Below, one piece after another: positions 6,781-11,964 of a stretch of 11,964 nucleotides of DNA. This stretch comes from an uncultured Eisenbergiella sp. (GTDB taxonomy: Bacteria > Bacillota > Clostridia > Lachnospirales > Lachnospiraceae): positions 1 through 11,964 of the forward strand of contig CANQTI010000038.1 of assembly GCA_947626725.1 (NCBI GenBank), written 5' to 3'. The notes beneath the pieces are model-generated. The model was not told the DNA's origin. It worked only from the letters and a program-made list of their open reading frames with translations, and made no database searches. Position 1 is the stretch's first letter; each line of letters starts with the position of its first letter. The translations under genes and the position numbers were made by a program.

Positions 6781-9146
6781 GGCTGATCCTCAGCGGAGCT
6801 CTCCGGTGTCGGATTCTGTCCGCCCAGAATGCCGGATACCGGCGTGTCAAAGCCCGCCGCATCCTCGTCCAGCGGTTCTCCCGTGGCAGGATCGATGACC
6901 TGCCCGGCCTCATTCACAAAAGGATTGGATTCCGGTTCCGCGCCGTTCTCGCCGCTGCCCGTATCTCCTTCCGGTTCCGCCGTTCCGGACACGCCGCCTT
7001 CCGGCTGTCCTTCCTGGCCGGATGCGCCATTCTCTCCGTTTTCACCGCCGCTCTCACCGGCTTCACCGGTCCCGGAACCGCCCTGCGTGCCCTCACCCTC
7101 CTGATCGGGCTGCGGCGCGCTGTCAATGAGCTGCTGACGGATATCCGCCTGCATGGTTTCCAGCTCCTTCTGCTCGTCCTCCGTCAAAGGCTCCGTCATG
7201 AAGATGTTCAGATAAGGGAGTACCTCCATGAGGATGTTTTTGGCCATCAGGGATGCTTTGCCCGTCTCATTGTCCTGCTGCGCGGAATTGGGACGGTTCA
7301 GCACGATATATATGGCGATCTGCGGATCGTCCGCCGGCGCATAGCACATGAAGGAACAGACGTATTCATCCTTCTGCCGGGTGCCGTTGGCGGAAACGGT
7401 TTCCGCAGTGCCCGTCTTGCCTCCGATCCGGTAACCGGGCGTTTTGGCCCGCCAGCCGGTGCCGTTTTCGCCGTAGACCACCTGCTCGCAATACTCCCGC
7501 ACCTTGGCGGAGGTCTGCGCGGAAATCACCTGTTTTAACAATCTGGGCTCAATATTCTCTACCACAGAACCGTCAGAGGCCGTAATCTTGCTGACCATGT
7601 GGGGCTCATAATAATAGCCGCCGTTGATCAGCGCGCAAAATCCTGTAATCATCTGGATCATGGTCACATTGAACCCCTGTCCGAAGCTGGAGGTAGCCAG
7701 CTCCGTGGGGCCCATGGTGGTATCGTTGAACACCAGGGACGCCGTTCTGGCCTCGCCAGCCAGATCGATGTTCGTCTTCAGGCCGAAATTGTATTCCTGA
7801 AAATATCGGAGCAGCTCCTCCTTGCCGATGACCTGGGCCATGCGGATCAGCGCCACGTTGCAGGAGCGCTCAATGGCCTCGCCGATGGTGAGCCAGCCTT
7901 CCGCGCCGCTCCGATAGTTGTGACAGCGGATGTTCCGGTCCGACACCTGGATGACGCCGGTGCATTCAAAGGACTCGTTTCCCGTCAGCTTGCCGCTCTC
8001 CAGCCCCGCCGCTGCCACGAAGGGCTTCATGACGGATCCCGGTTCATAGGTGGAATTGATGCAGTAGTTTTTCCAGAGGGCGTTCAGGTTCTGCACCAGC
8101 AGATCGTTGTTCTCCTCCTTCATCATATCCTGCGCCATTTCCTCGTTGATGACGGTCTCCGTCATTTTTCCGTCCAGATCGTACATGCGGGAACCCACCA
8201 ACGGCATGGCATCCCGGTAATTGTTCAGGTCAAAAAAGGGATAACTGGCCATGGCCAGGACGTTGCCCGTGTTGACCTCCATCACGATGCAGCCCACGTC
8301 CCAGGCGCCGTTGCCTTCCCGGGCCACGTTCTTGTTTTCCTCGTTGTATTTCAGCAGGTTTTTCTCCACCACACCCTGGATCGTGGCATCGATAGTAGAA
8401 TACACGTTGTAGCCGTCCACGGCGGCCCTGGTGGTGCGCTGTAAATTTTCATCCGTATCCAGATAACCGTACTGTCTTCCGTTGATGCCGCAGAGCACGT
8501 CGTTGTACTGCTCCTCCAGCCCGTAGGAAGCGGTGCCGTCATTGCGCACGAAACCGATCACGTCCGCTGCCAGCGTATTGTTGGGGTAAATCCTTTTGTA
8601 GCTTTCGTCGAACCAGATGCCCTTGATTAACGCACTGGTCTCTTTCTGAGCCTCATCCGCCATCATCTCCTGAAAGGGGCCGATCTCCTCATAGGACATG
8701 CGCTTTTTCAGCACATAATACTGGACGTTGGGATGCTCCTTAGCATAGTTTCGCACCTGAGACTTATCGATGCCGAAATACGTATGAAGCGCATCGATGG
8801 TGGCTTCCACGTATTTCCCTTTGTCCCCGTTCATCAGTTTGCAGTCCAGAATCAGGTCATAGACCTTTTCACTGACTGCCAGCTTGGTTCCCTTGCGGTC
8901 CAGGATCTCTCCCCTTTTATAGGGGATGGTCTTGCTGGAATACTGTTGCTGGGAAAGCACCTGGCGCTTATACTGTTCTCCATTGTCCCGGTTGATCAGC
9001 ACCAAACGGGCGCTTAACCCGGCAAAAGCCAGCAGTACCATGATAAACAGTACCACCAGCTTTTTTTGCATCTTCGCAGTGAATCTTTTTTTATTCCAGC
9101 CGTTTTCTGTTTCGGCCTTTGTCTGCGCCGGCGTCCGAACCGGCAT
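6768..9146 (-). CDS. Class B penicillin-binding protein (FtsI/PBP2B/SpoVD-like) with acidic C-terminal tail
   Basis: A membrane-anchored D,D-transpeptidase of 792 residues, expected to crosslink septal peptidoglycan. Seen in order: a basic N-terminus, one membrane segment (about 30-51), the dimerisation-domain signature KRGEILDRKG, then the transpeptidase motifs SVMK (Ser371, Lys374), SCN (428-430) and KTG (577-579). From about residue 680 there is a tail of roughly 113 residues made mostly of Gly, Glu, Ser, Pro and Asn, ending PENE, in the place where related proteins may carry PASTA domains; none is seen. The tail makes the protein longer than typical PBP2B or SpoVD (about 650-720). I chose the ATG at 9146 because AGGAG precedes it; a GTG five codons earlier (9161) with weaker AGGG is possible. 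It follows ftsL, as ftsI genes do. Confidence 0.92.
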   Translation of the reverse strand: MPVRTPAQTKAETENGWNKKRFTAKMQKKLVVLFIMVLLAFAGLSARLVLINRDNGEQYKRQVLSQQQYSSKTIPYKRGEILDRKGTKLAVSEKVYDLILDCKLMNGDKGKYVEATIDALHTYFGIDKSQVRNYAKEHPNVQYYVLKKRMSYEEIGPFQEMMADEAQKETSALIKGIWFDESYKRIYPNNTLAADVIGFVRNDGTASYGLEEQYNDVLCGINGRQYGYLDTDENLQRTTRAAVDGYNVYSTIDATIQGVVEKNLLKYNEENKNVAREGNGAWDVGCIVMEVNTGNVLAMASYPFFDLNNYRDAMPLVGSRMYDLDGKMTETVINEEMAQDMMKEENNDLLVQNLNALWKNYCINSTYEPGSVMKPFVAAAGLESGKLTGNESFECTGVIQVSDRNIRCHNYRSGAEGWLTIGEAIERSCNVALIRMAQVIGKEELLRYFQEYNFGLKTNIDLAGEARTASLVFNDTTMGPTELATSSFGQGFNVTMIQMITGFCALINGGYYYEPHMVSKITASDGSVVENIEPRLLKQVISAQTSAKVREYCEQVVYGENGTGWRAKTPGYRIGGKTGTAETVSANGTRQKDEYVCSFMCYAPADDPQIAIYIVLNRPNSAQQDNETGKASLMAKNILMEVLPYLNIFMTEPLTEDEQKELETMQADIRQQLIDSAPQPDQEGEGTQGGSGTGEAGESGGENGENGASGQEGQPEGGVSGTAEPEGDTGSGENGAEPESNPFVNEAGQVIDPATGEPLDEDAAGFDTPVSGILGGQNPTPESSAEDQPENE

Positions 9147-9221
9147 TCTTCTCCTGTTCACGCTAACACCCTGCTCTATCTGGCAATCTTTGGCCGCTTT
9201 TGCGGCGGCAAGATCCGGCCT

Positions 9222-9827
9222 CTACGGATGGATCTGGTCATATTGCCGTACATAATCGCTGCCTTCGCTGGGAATTTCCACGATCTGCCCGTCTCCCGCA
9301 TATACCATGCCCAATTCCGTGATGGCGACCCGGCGGATCTCTTCGAGATCGATACTGCTCTCGATACGGCTGAGCGTCTCCGCATTTTCCAGCTTCAGAT
9401 TATTCAGCTGACTCTCCAGTCTGGCGACCTTCTCCACACTGGTGGTAATGCCGAACTGCAGTCGGATATATCCGATCAGGACAAACCCCGTCACCGCCAT
9501 GGCGAGGCTTAGGAACAGCAGGTACGCAGGATTCATATAATGCGCCCGCTGCCGATTCTTGCGCGCCGTCTGAGAAAGCTGCTTTTTCGGCGCGCCCAGC
9601 TGTCTGTCGATATCCAATTTTCGCGCGGCGGAACCGTACACATAGGCATCCCTGTTCGCCCTGCCGGCGTATCCGCTTCTGACGCTTCCGGCATCTCCGA
9701 TATGCCCGGTCCCGGCGTTTCCTATCTCCCTGGCATACCCGGCCCTATCGTTCCCCGTTCTGCTGCTCCCTGTTCGGTTGTATCCCGTTCTGCCGGCGCT
9801 GCGCCCGGCTCTTCCTGCAGCCGCCAT
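9222..9827 (-). CDS. ftsL: FtsL-like cell division membrane protein
   Basis: A bitopic protein of 201 residues in the ftsL position between rsmH and ftsI. FtsL joins DivIB/FtsQ and DivIC/FtsB to link the divisome to the septal synthase. Seen in order: a Gly/Arg-rich N-terminus (about 5-60) with pentapeptide repeats, a YVYGSAARKLD stretch (62-72), a basic segment, one membrane span (about 101-121), a heptad-like coiled coil (about 128-158), and a conserved-looking DLEEIRRVAITELGM (160-174). FtsL is poorly conserved, so the name rests on topology and position. The ATG at 9827 has GAGGAG ten bases upstream and lies 24 bases after rsmH. It is longer than common FtsL proteins (about 100-120) because of the N-terminal expansion. 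Confidence 0.82.
   Translation of the reverse strand: MAAAGRAGRSAGRTGYNRTGSSRTGNDRAGYAREIGNAGTGHIGDAGSVRSGYAGRANRDAYVYGSAARKLDIDRQLGAPKKQLSQTARKNRQRAHYMNPAYLLFLSLAMAVTGFVLIGYIRLQFGITTSVEKVARLESQLNNLKLENAETLSRIESSIDLEEIRRVAITELGMVYAGDGQIVEIPSEGSDYVRQYDQIHP
9732..9791 (-). repeat. 15-bp in-frame repeats in ftsL (RTGxx pentapeptides)
   Basis: Residues 13-32 of the FtsL-like protein read RTGYN, RTGSS, RTGND, RAGYA, four consecutive pentapeptides of 15 bp each. Further degenerate Gly/Ala/Arg units continue to about residue 58. The DNA copies have diverged at several positions, so this is not a fresh duplication. Confidence 0.65.
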
Positions 9828-9851
9828 ATCCTGATATCTCCTCGTTCCCCA

Positions 9852-10793
9852 TCATTCGGACGGGGCCTTTTCAAAGATTCGAAGCTTCGCGCTTTTGGCG
9901 CGAGGATTATGCTCTGTTTCTTCCTCTGTGGGCAGCACCGGTTTTTTGGTGATCACCCGCCCCCTGCTCTTTTTCCCGCAGACACACACCGGAAATTCCG
10001 GCGGGCATACGCAGGGATTTTCATTTCTGCGAAACGCGTTTTTGACGATGCGGTCCTCCAGGGAATGAAAGGTGATGATGCACAGCCGTCCGCCCGGATT
10101 CAGCAGCCCGATAAACGCATCCAGGGAAGTCTCCAGCACTTCCAGCTCCCGGTTGCAGGCGATCCGCAGTGCCTGAAAGGTCCGTTTGGAGGGATGGCCG
10201 CCCGTCTCCCGCATTTTCGCGGGGATCGCTGACCGAATGATTTCGTTCAGTTCCCCGGTTGTCTCAATCGGCTTCTTCTGCCGTTCCGCGGCGATGTGCT
10301 TCGCGATGTTCTTTGCGAATTTCTCTTCGCCGTAATCCCGAAGGATCCGATAAATCTCCATTTCGTCATATTCGTTGACAATCGTTCTCGCTGTCAGGGG
10401 CTGCCGCCTGTCCATCCGCATGTCCAGCGGCGCGTCAAACCGATAGGAAAACCCGCGTTCCGCGCTGTCAAGCTGCCAGGAGGAAACCCCCAGATCCAGC
10501 AGGATCCCGTCTGCGCCTGCGTATCCCAGATCATCCAGGATCGTCGGAAGGCTGCAGTAATTGTCCCGCACGAGAACGACTTTATCCGCCGCCGGCGCCA
10601 GCCGCTTTTCGGCCGCGGCAATGGCCTCGTCATCCTGATCAATGCCGATGAGCTTTCCGGACTTAAGCTGCCCGGCGATCACGGAGGCATGTCCGCCTCC
10701 CCCCAGCGTCCCATCCACATAGATGCCGTCCGGCCGGATGGCAAGCCCTTCGATTGTCTCATTCAGCAAAACGGACGTATGTGCAAACTCCAT
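9852..10793 (-). CDS. rsmH: 16S rRNA (cytosine1402-N4)-methyltransferase RsmH (MraW)
   Basis: RsmH methylates N4 of C1402 in the ribosomal P site using S-adenosylmethionine. It is a cytoplasmic enzyme although its gene sits in the dcw cluster. The 313 residues match the family length. Seen directly: the N-terminal FAHTSVLLNE, the SAM-binding VDGTLGGGGHA (26-36), IGIDQDDEAI, ILLDLGVSSWQLD with the family's LGVSS signature, FSYRFDAPLDMRMD, HPSKRTFQALRIACN, and IITFHSLEDRIVK near the C-terminus. The ATG at 10793 gives the canonical MEFAHTSVLLNE start, with GGGAG about 11 bases upstream. It is 35 bases after mraZ and 24 bases before ftsL. Confidence 0.98.
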   Translation of the reverse strand: MEFAHTSVLLNETIEGLAIRPDGIYVDGTLGGGGHASVIAGQLKSGKLIGIDQDDEAIAAAEKRLAPAADKVVLVRDNYCSLPTILDDLGYAGADGILLDLGVSSWQLDSAERGFSYRFDAPLDMRMDRRQPLTARTIVNEYDEMEIYRILRDYGEEKFAKNIAKHIAAERQKKPIETTGELNEIIRSAIPAKMRETGGHPSKRTFQALRIACNRELEVLETSLDAFIGLLNPGGRLCIITFHSLEDRIVKNAFRRNENPCVCPPEFPVCVCGKKSRGRVITKKPVLPTEEETEHNPRAKSAKLRIFEKAPSE

Positions 10794-10828
10794 CTCAGAT
10801 TCCGCTCCCAGTCTGTGTTTTCACGGGA

Positions 10829-11263
10829 TCAAAAGCCAAAGTCCATGATATCCAGGCCTTCCGCGATATCCTCCATGGCCCCTTCCTGTTCTTCCTCCTG
10901 TGCCCAGCGTTCGGAATCCCAGATCTCGATGTGGTTTCCGGTCCCCACCAGCGTCACGTCCCTGGTGATGTTCGCCTTTTCCCGAAGCTTGGAGGGGATC
11001 AGAATGCGTCCCTGCTTGTCCACCTCCACCTCCGTGGCGCTGGCCAAAAACAGACGAACGAAAACACGGTGATCTCTTTTATTGAGGGAAAGGCCCCGAA
11101 TCTTCTCGCCCACACCGGTCCAGCCCGCATAGTCATACACAAATAAGCAGCCGTCCATCCCCTTCGTCACCACGAATTTATCCCCCAGCGTCTCGCGGAA
11201 TTTGGAAGGGATGATGAGCCTGCCTTTCGCATCCAGTGTATGGTTGTATTCGCCCATATACAT
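10829..11263 (-). CDS. mraZ: Transcriptional regulator MraZ
   Basis: MraZ is a small DNA-binding protein with two AbrB/SpoVT-like domains that forms rings and controls its own dcw operon. The 144 residues match the family (about 143-152). The duplicated motif is plain: DAKGRLIIPSKFRE (11-24) and DKQGRILIPSKLRE (82-95). The ATG at 11263 gives the canonical MYMGEYNHTLDAKGR start and has AGGTGG five bases upstream; an in-frame TTG at 11296 would only add an unconserved extension. It is the first gene of the operon, with a promoter, GAAGTGG operator-like repeats and a leader of roughly 170 bases upstream. Confidence 0.97.
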   Translation of the reverse strand: MYMGEYNHTLDAKGRLIIPSKFRETLGDKFVVTKGMDGCLFVYDYAGWTGVGEKIRGLSLNKRDHRVFVRLFLASATEVEVDKQGRILIPSKLREKANITRDVTLVGTGNHIEIWDSERWAQEEEQEGAMEDIAEGLDIMDFGF

Positions 11264-11309
11264 GACAACCACCTGCCGTTTGATGCGGTCCCACAAACCG
11301 GTTCCGTGG

Positions 11310-11330
11310 CAGAAGGCCTCCGGCCTCCTG
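11310..11330 (-). other. Stem-loop in the mraZ leader
   Basis: On the minus RNA, CAGGAGGCC (11330-11322) pairs with GGCCTTCTG (11318-11310), one G-T pair included, around a GGA loop. The 9-bp stem lies about 47 bases before the mraZ ATG. No T-run follows, so it is not a terminator; it may affect leader folding or stability. Function unknown. Confidence 0.45.
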
Positions 11331-11398
11331 TCAGCCTGCGAAAAAGTACGGAATCTGTCTTCGTCCTCCTCCGCCCCTCAAAATGGGCCTCGAATGAA

Positions 11399-11435
11399 CC
11401 ACTTCGTGACATTTTCCTCCACTTCGTACCACTTC
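11399..11435 (-). promoter_or_regulatory. Probable MraZ operator (GAAGTGG repeats)
   Basis: On the minus strand GAAGTGG occurs three times, at 11435-11429, 11425-11419 and 11405-11399, spaced 10 and 20 bases. A degenerate unit (AAAATGT, four of seven matching) fills the missing 10-base slot. MraZ proteins are known to bind short G-rich direct repeats with a spacing of about one helical turn upstream of mraZ, so this array fits an autoregulatory operator. It lies just downstream of the promoter, around and after the expected transcription start. Confidence 0.7.
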
Positions 11436-11441
11436 TCCTTC

Positions 11442-11470
11442 ATCTTAGTATAAAAACAAAGCTTTGACAA
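11442..11470 (-). promoter_or_regulatory. Probable mraZ operon promoter
   Basis: Reading the minus strand, TTGTCA (11470-11465, five of six to TTGACA) is followed after 17 bases by TAAGAT (11447-11442). A better -10 match, TATACT (11452-11447), overlaps but leaves only 12 bases to TTGTCA. It lies between a terminator and the MraZ repeats, where a dcw promoter is expected. Confidence 0.6.
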
Positions 11471-11481
11471 GACTTTTTTGC

Positions 11482-11515
11482 AAAAAAAATATGCCCGGTT
11501 TCGTCTGAACCGGAC
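11482..11515 (-). terminator. Rho-independent terminator upstream of mraZ
   Basis: On the minus strand GTCCGGTT (11515-11508) pairs with AACCGGGC (11500-11493), one T-G pair included, around a 7-base loop, and is followed by ATATTTTTTTT. This is a standard intrinsic terminator. It would end transcription coming from ychF and insulate the mraZ promoter. The plus strand also has ATTTTT after the stem, so weak action both ways is possible. Confidence 0.75.
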
Positions 11516-11542
11516 ACATTTTTCACGCTAATCCATATATAG

Positions 11543-11590
11543 TGTTTTCTGTTTTTCGTTATACAAGATATTGATTTGTCTGTTACAAAA
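11543..11590 (-). promoter_or_regulatory. Weak promoter-like sequence before the terminator
   Basis: The minus strand reads TTGTAA, 19 bases, TATAAC, and slightly further CACTATATATGG. Spacing is long, so support is weak. A transcript starting here would meet the terminator at 11515-11482 within about 50 bases, so if real it might make a very short RNA or an attenuated leader. Confidence 0.2.
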
Positions 11591-11606
11591 GGGCGTCGGA
11601 ATCATG

Positions 11607-11674
11607 AAAAAAATATTACGGGGCCGCCGCCCAGCAGCCGGGGCTTCGTCCCGCAGGCCCGCCGCCATGCCCCG
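11607..11674 (-). terminator. Candidate ychF terminator, GC-rich fold plus T-run
   Basis: On the minus strand CGGGGC (11674-11669) can pair with GCCCCG (11624-11619) around a 44-base GC-rich loop that can fold further, followed by TAATATTTTTTT. The long loop makes it an imperfect terminator. Its position, about 35 bases after ychF, and the T-run support it. Confidence 0.4.
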
Positions 11675-11676
11675 CG

Positions 11677-11723
11677 CCGTCAGACATTGAACCGCACGCA
11701 GCGCTCCGTCAGACGTTGAACCG
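11677..11723. repeat. 29-bp spaced direct duplication of the ychF 3' end
   Basis: CCGTCAGACATTGAACCG at 11677-11694 matches CCGTCAGACGTTGAACCG at 11706-11723 in 17 of 18 bases, 29 bases apart. The second copy is the last codons and stop of ychF (RFNV-stop); the first repeats these in the downstream spacer. Confidence 0.7.
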
Positions 11724-11964
11724 AAACAGAATCACGTCCCCGTCCTGCACCACGTAGTCTTTGCCCTCCATGCCCACCAGGCCCTTCTCCCGGGCCGCCG
11801 CCAGAGAGCCCTGTTCCAGCAGATCTTTATAATTGACCACTTCCGCCTTGATAAAGCCGCGCTCGAAATCCGAGTGGATCTTTCCCGCCGCCTGAGGCGC
11901 TTTTGTCCCTTTGCGGATCGTCCAGGCTCTGGTCTCGTCCTCCCCCGCCGTCAGGAAGCTCATC
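11709..11964 (-). CDS. ychF: Ribosome-binding ATPase/GTPase YchF (OLA1 family), C-terminal end
   Basis: Only the last 84 or so residues are in the window; the 5' part lies past the right edge, so the first visible Met is internal and not a start. YchF/OLA1 is an Obg-related P-loop ATPase that binds the ribosome. Seen directly: the TGS-domain end of the family, with FLTAGEDETRAWTI, APQAAGKIHSDFERGFIKAEVV, EGKDYVVQDGDVILFRFNV, which match the very conserved YchF C-terminus. The Walker motifs lie outside the window. It reads in the same direction as mraZ but is separated from it by about 445 bases with terminators, so it is probably a separate transcription unit. Confidence 0.95.
   Translation of the reverse strand, partial: MSFLTAGEDETRAWTIRKGTKAPQAAGKIHSDFERGFIKAEVVNYKDLLEQGSLAAAREKGLVGMEGKDYVVQDGDVILFRFNV

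Noticed and set aside
6624..7538. Plus-strand ORF of 304 codons over the repeat array and the PBP tail
   Set aside because: Its N-terminus is the tandem repeat read on the other strand and the rest is antisense to the PBP; no good ribosome binding site.
7599..8444. Plus-strand ORF of 281 codons opposite the large PBP
   Set aside because: It covers the SxxK and SCN region of the PBP in antisense; composition is a shadow pattern.
9191..9210. Small GCCGC-AAAA-GCGGC hairpin between ftsL and the large PBP gene
   Set aside because: Only five base pairs and no T-run on the minus strand, so not supported as a terminator or attenuator.

Overview
This window is most of a division and cell wall (dcw) gene cluster from a Gram-positive bacterium, very probably a member of the Clostridia and most likely the Lachnospiraceae. 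The grounds are the gene order, the FtsL-like protein with a 'YVYG..ARKLD' leader, two tandem class B PBPs, strong AGGAGG-type ribosome binding sites and a fairly high G+C content. All real genes are on the minus strand, so the operon reads from the right end to the left end.

Right edge (11709-11964): the C-terminal end of the YchF/OLA1 GTPase. A roughly 450-base control region follows (11264-11708). It holds a small duplication of the ychF 3' end, a GC-rich candidate terminator, a clear hairpin-plus-T-run terminator, a likely mraZ promoter, an array of GAAGTGG repeats that fits a MraZ operator, and a leader hairpin.

The operon then runs mraZ (regulator) - rsmH (16S rRNA m4C1402 methyltransferase) - ftsL-like division protein - a large class B PBP with a long acidic Gly/Glu tail - a second class B PBP - mraY (lipid I synthesis) - murD (D-Glu ligase) - ftsW/spoVE (SEDS glycosyltransferase) - murA (first committed step), which is cut by the left edge. 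The second PBP through ftsW is tightly packed, with an ATGA overlap at PBP/mraY, 61 bases between mraY and murD, and 4 bases between murD and ftsW. This suggests co-transcription and partly coupled translation.

The products fit one process. MurA and MurD make the UDP-MurNAc-peptide precursor, MraY moves it to the membrane lipid carrier, FtsW polymerises it, and the two PBPs crosslink it while FtsL helps hold the divisome together. murC, murE, murF and murG are not in the window. The place between the ftsI-type PBP and mraY, where murE/murF sit in many bacteria, holds a second PBP.

I see no mobile element, CRISPR array, RNA gene or clearly new system. The unusual points are local: a five-copy 33-bp tandem repeat that begins at the stop codon of the large PBP gene, a 15-bp hairpin that hides the ribosome binding site of the next PBP gene, a KTA motif in place of KTG in that PBP, pentapeptide repeats in the FtsL N-terminus, and a GC-rich gap of about 250 bases before murA.
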